From Oscarella lobularis (lineage: Eukaryota; Porifera; Homoscleromorpha; Homosclerophorida; Oscarellidae): 64,000 bases of DNA. Numbering within the stretch: the first letter of the stretch is position 1; each line of letters opens with the position of its first letter. The stretch covers positions 248,001-312,000 of the forward strand of contig NC_089186.1 of NCBI RefSeq assembly GCF_947507565.1, given 5' to 3'. A program made the translations under genes and the position numbers. This document shows, in pieces, positions 22,396 to 34,824 of this stretch. The notes beneath the pieces are model-generated. The model was not told the origin of the DNA. It saw only the letters and a program-made list of their open reading frames with translations, and searched no databases.

Positions 22396-24387
22396 TTAGA
22401 CTAAGAAGTTCAACTTAACTGGGCCTTTGACTTCCTCCCCACTCGAGGTGTCGACAGAGTGAACTTTGAACTCAGTTTGACCGAACGTCATTCTGACGAC
22501 GATTTGGCGACTTCGACCAAGACGTGTGTTCGGCATTGGTAAGCTGAATTCAGCTACTCTCCTTACCCCGACCTCGTTAACGCGCAGGGTCTTTTCCTTA
22601 TTCGATTCGTAAACGTAAATAGGGGCTGACGTTTGATCGGCATGATTGGGCTGAAACGAATGGGTCACTTCTTCGTCTACAGCAACTTCTTGATTCTTCC
22701 TCACAAAAGTTTTAAACATGCCGGGAATTGGTACATGTTTAAGTGACTTTGCTTCTGAAAAAAATCTTCCCGATGGCGAGGAAAGATCAGGAGCGTCGAA
22801 TGAGTCCAGGTTCTCGGGTCTGAGACGACACTTCATTCCGTAGCTACAGCGAAGTCGACGCGATCTAATCTCCGTCGGGTCGTACCAAAACAGAACAGCC
22901 CCCATGACGACAGCCAGAGAACTCTCGAACGGAAAGATAATGTGCAAATTGAACGGCTTCTCAAAACGATCCCGCAAGTAAGCCCGAAGTAGACTGCACG
23001 TGGAAAAACCCCCGACGAGAATCATATACTGCACTTGACCGACTGTGCGAATAATCGTTTCCAAGTGCTCGGCGATGTTCTGAAAAACGGGCTCAAACAT
23101 TTTTCGCACTTCGGGATACTTAATAGCTACGGCTCCACGCGCGAATTTGAGATTGGTATTACCCATTGCGGCAATCTTATCTTTGACTGTGGATCCGCCG
23201 ACAAAAGAATGAAAGGAGTAGGGAAATTCGACGTACGTCGTGCTCCCTGGTGCGGACATACGCTTATTCGTTTCGAACTTGATGGACACGAGCTCGACCC
23301 AATCGCCAGGGTATTCAGTCTTGTACGACTCAATGGTCTCCTTACCGAAAATTTTTTCAAGCAGTTCAATGAAATTCTTATCAACGTACGTGCCGCCCCA
23401 CGCGCCGCCGGTGGCATGGTGCAGCTCTTTCACGCCGCCGTCGTCGGTCACTTGATGAACTGTGACGTCGGCCGTGCCGCCGCCGAGGTCGGCCAGAACG
23501 TACGTCGTGCCGGAAGTGAATGCTTGAGTGACGAGACCCTCGTCATTGCAAGAATGGCCAATGCGTTTCATTGATTTGCAGTACAGTGACGCTGCCTCCG
23601 GTTCTAAGGCTATTGTGAGTTTGTCTGGCGAGCTTTCAGAAGCAAGGCCGGCCTAGAATCACAATATCAATTGGCTGGATACGGTGTATCTTTCAACTTG
23701 CCTCGTATGCTGCTTCTCTCATCGTCTGCTTGGCGCCTCCTTTCCATATAGCTGGCACCGTAACAACCCATTCAAATTCGGAGGGAGGCACGTCGGTGCC
23801 AGAGTGAAATCCGCACTCTCGTATCGCCGCCTCCTTGAAATGTCTCAAGGCAAACGCAAAAACGGACCGTATGGGCATCTCTAGTCCATTCGCTGCTTTC
23901 ACGCACGTCAGCCTTGAAAGATTCTGCATAGGATTACACACGTCAAAAACTTCAAACTTAATTAAAAATAATTCAATTTGCTGACCGGTTCCGCGTGCAA
24001 CTTCATCTTGAATCTTTCAAAGTAATGCCATCTCTTCTGCTCGTCTTCGTCCAGTTCCCTGTGGTAATAATTCATCGCTTCGTGTCCAAACGAGTGAAAC
24101 GTTCGATCGGGTCTAAGCAGGAGTGTCGTAGGAACTTTCGTCGTCGCCGCGCCGCTTTCGGGTCTATAGGGATCCGTCGCTCGCATAGCATAGATAGAGA
24201 ACTTTCCGCTCGAAAAGGACATGGCGTAGCCGCTAAACGTCGTCCCGATGTCAATGGCGACGACGACGTGACCGCCCTTGCGCGGAGACGCTTGAAAGCC
24301 GCTAATGAATCGGTCGCCTTCTTCGTTGTCTGCTTTGCCGAAATCGTCGTTGAACGGCTGCTGCTGTTTGGCGCTTGCCTCTGCCAT
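22396..24387 (-). CDS. HSPA12: HSPA12-like gene E
   Basis: Exons 24387-23986, 23923-23702 and 23652-22396; about 626 residues. Nearly identical to gene D over its first two exons and most of the third; differences gather after the VLFWYDPTEI stretch, where the variable loop and C-terminus diverge. The usual VLFGHDP motif reads VLFWYDP here, replacing the Gly-His of all other copies, which may affect function. The second intron (49 bp) has a GC donor. The start ATG 24387 was chosen by comparison with D; an upstream in-frame extension exists but is intergenic in D. Confidence 0.93.
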
Positions 24388-24544
24388 TGCTAGGTGCTCG
24401 TATTTCCTGGTTTCGATATGGAAAGCGACTTCTATGCAATCGGATTTTAGACAAATCAAATTTCGTCGTAAGTAGGCTTTCCCCTCTATCAAATCATCTA
24501 CGTTGGGGGCTTGGAGGGATTGAGAACACCTGTGTGAAATCAGT

Positions 24545-24857
24545 TTTTCCTTGCCACTACTTTGGCTTTAGCGAGCACTCGGCTTGTCTCTTCTTCGACG
24601 AGACAGGGCCACAAGAAGTAGTCAATACGTTCACTTACGCCAAACCCGTAAAAACGTTCGTGCTGACAAAGATCAGATTCTGTGGTCCGTGACTAGACAT
24701 AGGAAGTGCTTCTGCAGCATCATACCCAGAACATGGGCACGGATTCGTCAACGTGACGATGAAGTTCGGCCGGACCGAAATTGAAGTGACGGCAAAGGAC
24801 TACAACGCCGATTCGGCGTCGAGCGGACGATGCAAAGTCCAATTTTTGATGATTTGA
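24545..24857. pseudogene. Fused relics: MIEAP-type C-terminus (-) and HSPA12 3' end (+)
   Basis: Second copy of the arrangement at 21755-22065. The minus-strand part is 24725-24545. The plus-strand part, 24730-24857, ends at a stop only 40 bp from the stop of gene F. Together with gene E it forms a duplicated unit of about 2.8 kb. Confidence 0.8.
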
Positions 24858-24896
24858 CGAGAACTAGAAAAAATAGAAATAAAAAATTTTAGTCAA

Positions 24897-26910
24897 TCAC
24901 TCATCAGGGTCGTCAGCTACGCTAAGGAAGTCTAACTTAACCGGACCTTTGACTTCTTTTCTACTAGACGTGTCGAGAGAGTGAAGTTTGAACTCGGTCT
25001 GACCAAACTTCATGCTGACGCGAATTTCGCGATTTCGACCAAGATGCGTGTTTGGCATGGGCAATTCGAACGATGCCACCTTTCTTACACCGTCCTCGCT
25101 AGTGTAAAGAGTCTTTTCTTTATCCGATTCGTACACGACGATGCTAGCTAACGTTTGATCGTCGCGAACGGGATAGAACGGATGGGTCACTTCCGTGTCG
25201 ATAGCCACCTCTTGATTCTTGCTCACGAACGTCTTAAACTTCAGACCTCGGTCGGAAAACCCTAGGACTGACATTACGAAAGGTGAAAAGGTGCCCGTTG
25301 AGGAATCTGAAGCGTCGGATAAATCGCCATCGTCCGGAATTCCGACGCACTCGATTCCGTAGCTAAAGCGAAGACGACGCGATTGAATTTCCGTCGGGTC
25401 GTGTCCGAACAGGACGGCTCCCATGACGACGGCGAGAGAACTCTCCGACGGAATGATGATTCGCAAATTGAACGACGTCTCCAATCGATCGCGTAAGTAG
25501 GTCTGAAGCAGTTTGCACGTGGCGAAACCGCCAACGAGAATCATGTACTCTATCTGAGGAACTTGACGTATGACTGTTTCCAAGTGCGTGGCGATGTTAT
25601 CGAACACGGGCTCGAACAGTTTCCGTACTTCCGGATATTTAATGGCCAGTGCACCGCGTGCGAATTTGAGATTGACGTTGCCCATTGCGGACACGTGATC
25701 TTTGACAGGCGAGCCACGCTTTTCGACGACGAACGTAAGAAAAGAGATAGGAAGCTCGACGTAACTCGTCCTATTGGGCCCTGCCGTACGCTTATTCATC
25801 TCGAATTTCATAGAAACGAGATCGACCCATTCGCCAGGGAATTCAGTCTTGTACTCGTCGATCGTATCCGCGCCGAAAATTTTCTCGAGCAGTTCAACGA
25901 ATTTTTTATCGACGTACATTCCGCCCCACGCGCCGCCCGTGGCGTGGTGCAGTTCCTTGACGCCGCCGTTGCCGGTCACTTGATGAACGGTGACGTCCGC
26001 CGTGCCGCCGCCGAGGTCAGCTAGCACGTACGTCGTGCCGGGCGTAAACGCTTGAGCGACGAGACCTTCGTCACTGAAGGAATTTTCGATGCGATTTATT
26101 GATTTGCAGTAGAGAGATGCTGATTCCGGCTCTAAGGCGATTTGGAGTTTATCAGGCGTGGCTTCGGAAGCGAGTCCGGCCTAGAGTCACAACTTTTATT
26201 ACGTACTCATAATGTTAGGTCGCTTTGCCTCGTATGCTGCCTCTCTCATCGTCTGCTTTGCTCCCCCTTCCCATATAGCCGGCACGGTAATGACCCACTC
26301 GAAGTCGGAGCTGGGTATATCCGTCTTAGACTTGTCTCTGCATTCTCTAATAGCCAAATCTTTGAAATATCGTAACGCAAACGCGAAGACCGATCGTATG
26401 GACATCGTTCCTCCATTCGCCGCACGCACAGACGTTTGCCTGGAGAGCTTCTACGTAATTTTTGAAAATAAAATATCATGCAACGTCCCTATGGTGTTAA
26501 CGTACCCGTTCCGTGTGTAACTTCATCTTGAATCTTTCAAAGTAATACCACGTCTTCTGTTCGTCTTCGTCGAGTTCTTTATTGTAATGATCCATCGCTT
26601 CGTGTCCAAATGAATGAAAATTTCGCTCGGGCGTGAGCAGGAGAGCCGTGGGAATTTTCGTCGTCGAAGCGCTGCCTTCGAGTCGATAGGGACTCGACGT
26701 CTGCATGGCAACGATTTTGAACTTTTCGCCCGAGAACGACATGGCGTAGCCGCTGAACGTCGTCCCAATGTCAATAGCGACGACGAAGTAGCCGCCCTTG
26801 CGCGGAGCTCCTTGGAAGCCGCTGATAATGTTTTCTTTCTCTTTGCTGCTCGTTTTGTGGGCGTAGTCGTGAAACGTCGTCTGCCGCTGGGCGCTCGTTT
26901 CGGTGGCCAT
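24897..26910 (-). CDS. HSPA12: HSPA12-like gene F, paired with M2
   Basis: Exons 26910-26506, 26450-26229 and 26180-24897; about 636 residues. Motifs: AIDIGTTFSGYAMSF, WVITVPAIWEGGAKQTM, ADLGGGTADVTVH, ATGGAWGGMYVD, MILVGGFATCKLL. Intron 2 (48 bp) again has a GC donor (GAG/GCAAAG). It is clearly more divergent from D/E than these are from each other. The M2 stop lies 159 bp upstream on the same strand, so F keeps the full M-HSPA12 pair that D and E have lost. Confidence 0.93.
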
Positions 26911-27069
26911 GGCTCCGTTTCTAGGGTTGGATATGGAAATTCGAAGTCACTCGTGATGCAATTGGATTTAGATAATCGAATTGATTATGATCAAAATAAT
27001 TTTCTCTTGTGGGTCCATTGAGCTATAATGGGTGTCAGAACTTCCTGACATGAAGACTGACATCACTTG

Positions 27070-30000
27070 TCAATCACTTTTTATTGGATTGGGTGCTGCG
27101 GATTTGGAGGAGGAGGAGTTTCGTGATGGCTTTGTCTTTGTCACCACTTTGCCTCTAGAGAGCACTCGGCTTGTCTCTTCTTCGACGAGACAGGGCCACA
27201 CGAAGTAGTCAATACGTTGACATACTTCAGATCCGTAAAAACGTTCGTGTTGACTAGGATTAAAGACTTGATGGTCCGTGATAAGAAATAGGGAATGCTT
27301 CAACAGCATCACGTCCCAGAACACGGGAATGCACTTGTCAAGGAATTCGTTGACACTGACGCGAAGACGTTTCAGATCTCTACGTTTCTCTCGCCAATTT
27401 TCAAAAAACCTCTAAATTTCAAATAAAAATATTGCCGGACAATCGTCGTATGCACCACCTTCTTAACGTCCTCGTGGGATTTGGCTGTAATGGGCGTTGG
27501 CATTATCTTGCATAACGATACAGTGCAGTCAATGGCTGTTTTCTGCGCCTTCGGACGATCAAGAGAGGACTCTAAACCAATGGCCTTCAACAAACGGTTT
27601 TGAGTATCATTAATCGCCAAACGTGAAGCTCTGTGCACCGCCTAAAGCAAACAGTGCTCTTACCCACCTAGCCTAACCGAAGCTCTTACCTTGAGCATGT
27701 CAACAATGAATCTACTACCCTCTTCGTCTGATTTTCCAAGTACTTCATCATAGAGCTCGAGGAGGCCGTAGCTGTGATTGAAAAGATCGTTGTAACGTCG
27801 AGCCATTTCACTGGGTCTTCGAGGATCCGATATTTCTTCAACTTCGATGACGGTACGACCAGGACTAGGCGGTTTCCTTAATAAGAAAGTGTTAGCAATG
27901 TAGAAATCCTTAGTTAAATAATTTAATTAAATAATTTCTGCCCATACCCATTAGGAAGACTACTTGGTTTAGAAGGAGTAATATCCGAGATGGCTGTTGG
28001 AGAAATGGTTTTATTCTCAAGAAGTATTTTCTCCCGCTGTACTAAAGCCTTTTCTCTTGCCACTAAAAGAGGATAATGATTTTCAATTATCACGTGGTAT
28101 TTCGTCCAATAATACTCGACTTTGCACAATGTACGCAAACGCATTCATCACCAGCCAAAACGACTACAAAGAAAATCATACACAGTTTCAGTTTAGATAA
28201 TCTTATCTACCTTGAGTCCCTCTTTCGGTCGTTGCCCTCTCATTGCTTGCCTGAGTTGCCTTAGCTAAAGAGATATGATACTAAAACAAACGCACCCACA
28301 AAGATTGCTCCAATCACCAGCTTTTCTTTTAAATCCTTTAAAGGCATCTCTTGTCTCCGAGCTTATCATCACAAGATGATTCTCTCTCGCATTCGACTTC
28401 ACACTTTCTTTGAGCTAAAGAGCACAGTCTTAGAACAAACCCTGCTCATTAAACGCCCAGAGCAGAGGCCATTGAATAACCATCATACCTCAGCAGTTTC
28501 TTCTTTATATTTTCGTACAAGTTCTCTGAAATTATTGCACCGTTTTGTTAGATTTTCGTTTTGACGAGTATTTTTCTATGCCGTATGTTAGCTATCAAAG
28601 AGACGCTTGAAAGCACAGCAACCTCGTTTTCCTGACGAGCACTAGTCAATTCCCTTTCCAGACGTTTGCACTTCGTCTCGTTTGCTTCCTAAGAAAAAAA
28701 ATAGTTTCACCTTTCATATTGATGCACAACCCTTTACCAAATCCTCATTCTCTTTTCTCAGCTTTTCGATTTGACGAACATTCTCCTATGCCGTATGTTA
28801 GTTATCAAACAGATGCTTGAAGAACACGGGTAACCTCGTTTGCCTTAGCCAATTCACTCCGCAAACGTTTGCATTCAATCTCTTTCGCTTCCTAGCAAAA
28901 GACAGGTTCTACTGTAACCTTTCGTATCGATGCAATATACTATACCAAATCCTTGTGCGGAGAGTCCTACACAAAGAAGACTTATTGATGTATATAGACA
29001 TTTATTACCGCACACACCTGCTCGTCCAATTGCGGCATGACAAACCAGTTCTTTAGACTAAAAAAGTTCCACCGACGTGGTCCCGATGATGGACCAAATT
29101 CAACTACAATTGTAGGCGGAGTGTCCTACAGTAGAAATAGATTAATTCGTGTAAATAAACGGTGTCATAAAAAACCTGCTCGCCCACTTCCAAAATGAAA
29201 AACCAGTAAATAAATAGTTTAAAAAAGTTCCACACACTTGTCTTCGCTCTTGACGTCTCATCTACACGAAAGAACCAGTCACCGGAACACATTCTTTCCA
29301 CTCCGTCCTTACCTAGAGACTCGGGCTCAGACTGAGATGAGGAAGAACTGATAACGCTCCCAGAATTTTGATTTCCGTCAGCGTGTTCATCACCATCCTC
29401 TCGTACAGCTGCTTTAGCAGTTGACGGCTTCTTCCTTTGCCTTAGGCCATCCTCCTCGTCGTCAGAAGCAGCGATCCACGTTTTCAGTGAGTCAAGAGCT
29501 GTAACACACTCTCCTAAGACAGTTTCTGCACTCACTGACGTCCGTTGCTTGTGAAGCCGCTTCAAACAGGCGTCATAAACTAACCAGTATTTCCAAATGT
29601 TCCGTTCAACAGAAAATCTTTTCTCCAACGGTTCTTGGTTCTTTTTCGAGCTGGATGACTTGAAGTGACTGGTTTTCAACGCGTTGAGATATCGCTTCGC
29701 TGACTTGATGCTCTCGCAACTTTCAAACGTCTCAGGGACCCGTTGCAACGTCGTGGAGGATTTCAAAACGCTTGCGCGTTGCTGCCGAGGAATTTCAGAA
29801 AGTCGACGCTGGACTTTCGCGACTTGTTTTGCCTCTTCGTTCACTCGGCTCTGCAAAGACTTTCGATTGGGCGAGAGTTCGCTCAATATCGCCGCTCCCA
29901 GATTGTCAGAGCCGTGAAACGAGGCCTCTTCCGTCCAGGCCCCCGATTCGTGCCCACAGATTGCTGCAAATAGCAAGAAGAGGTTTCTTTTGACGTATTT

Positions 30001-30096
30001 CTGAACAGATCGGTCTCGAACAGCTTCGATCCAGCTCTCCACTTGCGAATCGATCGTCTTTTCGACGTCGTCCAACGACGAACTGTCGAGAGACAT
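27070..30096 (-). CDS. M2: coiled-coil protein with MIEAP-like C-terminal domain
   Basis: Exon 1 starts at ATG 30096 (MSLDSSSLDDVEKTI) and is open to 29104, though it probably splices earlier. It encodes an N-terminal helical domain with YVKRNLFLLFAAICGHESG and WKYWLVYDACLKRL, matching M6 and M7. Between 28.9 and 27.95 kb are several small exons of heptad-rich sequence, two of them duplicates (EAKEIECKRLRSELAKANE and EANETKCKRLERELTSARQE). The end is the MIEAP-like domain: ISDPRRPSEMARRYNDLF (about 27870), AVHRASRLAINDTQNRLL (27642) and CIPVFWDVMLLKHSLFLI with DYFVWPCLVEE (27324-27070). The exact number of coiled-coil exons is uncertain. It ends 159 bp before gene F. Confidence 0.72.
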
Positions 30097-30227
30097 CGTT
30101 TCGTGCCGCCGACGACGTTCCCAGACGATGCCTTTTTCGAGGAGGGGCCCCTTTCAACATGCAGACGTGGCGAGGTCCCGGCTGCAAAGAAAGCCGGAAA
30201 AGAAAAACAGCACAGCAGCCTACGTGA

Positions 30228-30345
30228 TATCAAACGTGCAGCTTATCGAAGAGCACGTAGCCTTGAAAGACGTCGATCTAAGTGTGATGACTGGACGAAA
30301 ACTAAAACCACGATTATTAGTCAATAAACTGGTTTGTTGCCTGTG
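30228..30345 (+). pseudogene. HSPA12 C-type 3' end, shrunken relic
   Basis: About 100 bases match the gene C tail on both sides of an internal deletion (GATATCAAACGTGC, then GACTGGACGAAAACTAAAA and TTAGTCAATAA). It sits tail-to-tail with gene G. Confidence 0.6.
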
Positions 30346-30349
30346 GTTG

Positions 30350-32329
30350 TTAGTTTACGCTGAGAAAATCCAACTTAACAGGACCTTCAACTCGTTTTCC
30401 ACTCGACTTGTCGAGAGAGTGAACTTTGAATTCAGTCTGCCCAAATTTCATGCTGACTTGAATCTCCCGATTTCGACCAAGACTCGTATTTGGCATGGGT
30501 AATTTAAACTCGGCCACTTTCCTAACACCTTCCTCGCTGACGTGCATTGTCCTTTCCTTATCCGATTCGTACACGACGATGTCGGCCGACGTCTGATCGT
30601 CACGAACAGGATAGAAGGGATGAGTCACTTCTTCGTTAATAGCCACATCTTGATTCTTCCTCACAAAGGTCTTAAACATTAGACCTCGATTGGAGAGTCC
30701 CAGAACCGTCATCATCAAAGACGCAAAGGCGTCTGATGAAGGATCCGTAGGGTTGGGTAGGTCAGGCAACTCAGGCATTCCTAGGCACTCAATCCCGTAG
30801 CTATAGCGAAGACGACGCGATTGAATCTCCGTCGGATCGTGTCCAAACAGAACCGCTCCCATGACGACGGCCAGAGAACTTTCCGCGGGAATAATAATGC
30901 GTAGATTGTTCGCAAATCGATCGTGCAAGAAGGTTTGAAGCAGTTTGCACGTGGCGAAACCGCCAACGAGAATCATGTACTTGATTTGACGCACTTTGCG
31001 AATAACCGTTTCCAAGTGCTGGGCGATGTTATCGAACACCGGCTCGAACAGTTTCTTTACTTCCGGATATTTCATGGCCAGAGCGCCGCGCGTGAATTTG
31101 AGATTTGCGTTGCCCTGTGCGGCGATTACGTCTTTGACCGACGAGCCACGCTCGTCGATAAACGAATGAAAAGAGTAGGGAAATTCAACGTAGGTCGTGC
31201 CACCGGGTGCAGCCATACGCTTATTCATCTCAAATTTCAAAGAAACGAGTTCGACCCAATCGCCAGGGAAATCTTTCCTGTACTTATCAATAGCGTCTTT
31301 GCCGAAGATCGCCTCAAGAAGATCAACAAAGTTTCTGTCGACGTACGTGCCGCCCCACGCGCCGCCCGTGGCGTGATGCAGCTCCTTGACGCCGCCGTCT
31401 CCGGTCACTTGATGTACGGTGACGTCGGCCGTGCCGCCGCCGAGATCGGCAAGAACGTACGTCGTGCCTGACATGAATGCTCGAGTGACGAGACCCTCGT
31501 CATTGCACGAATGTCCAATACGTTTCATTGATTTACAGTAAATCGATGCTGACTCCGGTTCTAGGGCGATTTGGAGCCTATCTGGCGCGGCTTCGGAACC
31601 AAGACCTGCCTATAGAGAAACTTAACTTAATTTAGAAATTCTGTTAGTGTTTCGTTTGCCTCATAGGCTGCTTCTCTCATTGTCTGTTTAGCGCCTCCTT
31701 GCCATATAGCCGGCACGGTGATGACCCATTCAAAATCGGAGCCGGAGATATCTGTGCCCGACTGCTTCGTGCATTCTTGTATCGCCAAGTCTTTGAAATA
31801 CTTCAAAGCGAATGCAAAGACCGTCCGTATGGGCATCTCGCGTCCATTCGCCGCTCGCGCCGACGTTTGCCTCGAGAGATTCTACGCAAAAAAATCAATC
31901 ATGAATTCAATTGCCCAACGTTCCGCTAACCCGTTCGGTATGCAACTTCATCTTAAATCTTTCGAAGTAATACCATCTCTTCTGCTCGCCTTCGTCGAGT
32001 TCTCTGTTGTAATGATTCATTGCTTCGTGTCCGAATGAGTGAAAAGTCTGGTCCGGTTTGAGAAGAAGTGTCGTGGGAATTTTCGTCGTCGACGGGCCGC
32101 TTTCGCGTCCGTAAGGGTTCGTCGTTCGCATAGCAAATATCGTGAACTTTCCGCTTGAGAACGACATGGCGTAGCCGCTGAAAGTCGTTCCGATGTCGAT
32201 GGCCACGACGACGTGGCCGCCCTTCCGCGGAGGTGCTTGAAAACCGCTTATGAGTTCTTCATCTTCTCCGCTGCTTGCCGTTTCGTAGTCGTCATAAAAG
32301 GGCTGTTGCTGGGCGCTGGCTTCGGCCAT
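30350..32329 (-). CDS. HSPA12: HSPA12-like gene G
   Basis: Exons 32329-31931, 31881-31660 and 31609-30350; about 626 residues. Motifs: AIDIGTTFSGYAMSF, WVITVPAIWQGGAKQTM, ADLGGGTADVTVH, ATGGAWGGTYVD, MILVGGFATCKLL. Intron 2 (50 bp) uses a GC donor (GAG/GCAAAC). It carries the upstream TTTCCATATCGAAACC element before ATG 32329. About 150 bp upstream the assembly gap begins, so whether an M gene once lay there cannot be seen. Confidence 0.93.
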
Positions 32330-32480
32330 GGTTGGGAGCCCGAACTTCCTGGTTTCGATATGGAAAGTAGTCTACAGCTCGTGATGAATGTAATTGAATT
32401 GAGTTAATCAAATTTCAACGTCATCAGCTAAAGACTTAGATCAACGTTTCAAGGAAAGGGAGAATATTTTCTGTCAATCA

Positions 32481-32680
32481 NNNNNNNNNNNNNNNNNNNN
32501 NNNNNNNNNNNNNNNNNNNNNNNNNNNNNNNNNNNNNNNNNNNNNNNNNNNNNNNNNNNNNNNNNNNNNNNNNNNNNNNNNNNNNNNNNNNNNNNNNNNN
32601 NNNNNNNNNNNNNNNNNNNNNNNNNNNNNNNNNNNNNNNNNNNNNNNNNNNNNNNNNNNNNNNNNNNNNNNNNNNNNNNN
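32481..32680. other. Assembly gap (200 N)
   Basis: Exactly 200 unknown bases, a conventional placeholder, so the true distance is unknown. The strand of the array switches across it and the start of M3 is lost in it. Confidence 1.
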
Positions 32681-34824
32681 TTAAAAAATCGAAAGGTATG
32701 CCAAAATGTTTGTTTCGAACCTCAATGCCTATGAGAGAGGAGAGCCAGAAAAGCATGCAGCCTTGCGACCTACAGAAATAAAAGACGCCCAGATCCGAAA
32801 CATCTTCTTTATTGGAGCTGGCTTGTCTCTCGTCGAAGAGGAAGTTGTCGAAGAGGAAGCTAAGCTGAAAGGTCAAAAGAGGACTCGAATTCCAAGACAA
32901 CAGGCCATCAAACAGCTGCTCTCCGACCTGTACACTGGGACTGCACCTCAACTCTTAGAGAACCGACCAAAGGTCGCGGATATAAAGGATGCGTGCTTTG
33001 AGCTCCGTAGCTCTAGAGTGCTTGAGGAGGCGAGCCCTCAGCCAAGGCAATTGAGAAAGCTGGTGAAAGACCTGGAAGATAACCGAGTGAGCGACTGCGT
33101 TCATCGAGTTGACGCTGATAAATGCAAAGATGCTTTGAAAAAATACCTTGACTGTCTTCGACAACGTGGCATACCCGAAGATCTTGAGAGAAAACTTAGA
33201 AGGAGAATTGAGACCGAGATAAAGGGTTTGCACTTCTATATGGTGTTCCGCAATTTGCGGACAAAATTTAACAAATCGCCAGCCTTGCATAAAGACAAAA
33301 AAAAATTCAAAGACGCGCTCAACGCCTGTGAAAGCGCTTACAGGAGGATGGAGGAAATTTTTCGAGTAGAGAAAGCAGCATCTCCGAAACGGGAAGAGAA
33401 TCTGGAAAATAATAGACGAGATAAAGGCCAAGCCCATCAGAGCAGACCCTTAAACAAAACTCCTACCAAGACACCAAGCATGCCGCCAGTAGAGACTCAG
33501 ATGAAAGAAGAAGTTAGAGACCGAAGACAATTCCCTAGAACTGATGTCATCCAGGTGAAGTCCGCTGAACAAACACCAGAGCCAGAGAAGCAGGAGACGA
33601 CGGTACCACAAGAGGAACAGTACCAGAGTGAAATATCTAGGCTACAACGGGAATTCGACGAAGAGAAAAGACGGACAAAGGCATTGGAAGCGCTAAAGCT
33701 AAAAGAAGAAAATTCCCAGCTGGAAAATACGGTGAGCGAACTTAAAAAAGACCTACAAATGTTGACTCATGAAAGGAAATCCGATGGCGAGGACCGCTTG
33801 ATTGGCAAAGAGGAGGACGAACTCTCTAGAGAGGAAAAATGGGCGAAGAAACTTCAGAGAAAAGCGAATGAAGACAAAGAGGTGCTCCAGGGTGCTGTAG
33901 AACGACTGCAAAATGAAATCGAGAAGATGCCGGAACGTCATCAAGTTGAATACAATAGGCTGAAAGCTGACGTCATCTCTAAGTCTTCTGAGCTTCAGAG
34001 GCTACAACAAAGGTACGATAATGGACCAGAGCACGTTATATCGAGAAGAAAAATTCTCTTGCAGACTTTACGAAGAAGCGCAGAAGCGTTTGGCAGAAAA
34101 TTCTCAAGTAGAGCAATTGTCTGATCCGAATCGGCCGAGTGAAGTCGCCAAACGCTATGGAGATCTATTTCAGAAGACTTACGACGTTGCTGAAGTGCTA
34201 GAAGACAACGAGACAGACGAAGACGACTGTAATCGCTTCATCGTAGAAATGCTCATTGTATGCCAAGAACATTATCCTCTAAAATAGTCTATGTTTTCTC
34301 GTAGATATCAAGCAACGCAGCTAAGGAAAAATTTACTGAGTATGAGAGCAGCTGTGCTAAAATCCACGGTCTCAGTGAGGAGGATAATCAAACTGCTAAA
34401 AAAACCCTTAAAGAAAGTGTTACCTGCCTCTTAAGACTGGCCTCAGCTACCAGAAAGCAAAAGGATAGCGAGGATATTACTAAGGTCAAAAAGGTGGAAT
34501 ATCCTTGGTATCGAATTGACTTTTATCCTTCAGATTGCTTTGAGCAAAGTCAAGAAAACGTTCTCCAAGTACCACATTAAAGAGATCGCTTCTGCTATTG
34601 AAGAATTCCTCATCTCAGCTTCTTCTGTTACCTGGGAGGTTGCCATATCTTTACGCGAGACTGATTTCGTTCTAGATGACAAAACGTTTGACGAAGCTCT
34701 CCATGAACGTTTCACTGGCTCTGATCCTAAAGTTAGAAACGTTAAATCTATTGTGTGGCCTCGCCTAGCTGAACGGTTAACTGGAAAAACCCTTTGTAAA
34801 GGAAGAGTAGTAACTGGCGTGTAA
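32681..34824 (+). CDS. M3: MIEAP-like coiled-coil protein, start lost in the gap
   Basis: The open frame begins at the gap edge (KKSKRYAKMFVSNL in paralogue terms) and runs to about 34011. It includes NIFFIGAGLSLVEEE, a Cys-containing helical region with HFYMVFRNL, and a long Glu/Lys-rich coiled coil. A 54-bp intron (GTACGA to TTGCAG) leads to an exon with LSDPNRPSEVAKRYGDLF (34067 to about 34256). The next exons are 34306 to about 34492 and about 34541-34824, ending VWPRLAERLTGKTLCKGRVVTG. Unlike M2, M6 and M7 the coiled coil is in one big exon with no introns. There is no HSPA12 gene directly downstream; M4 follows instead. Confidence 0.75.
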
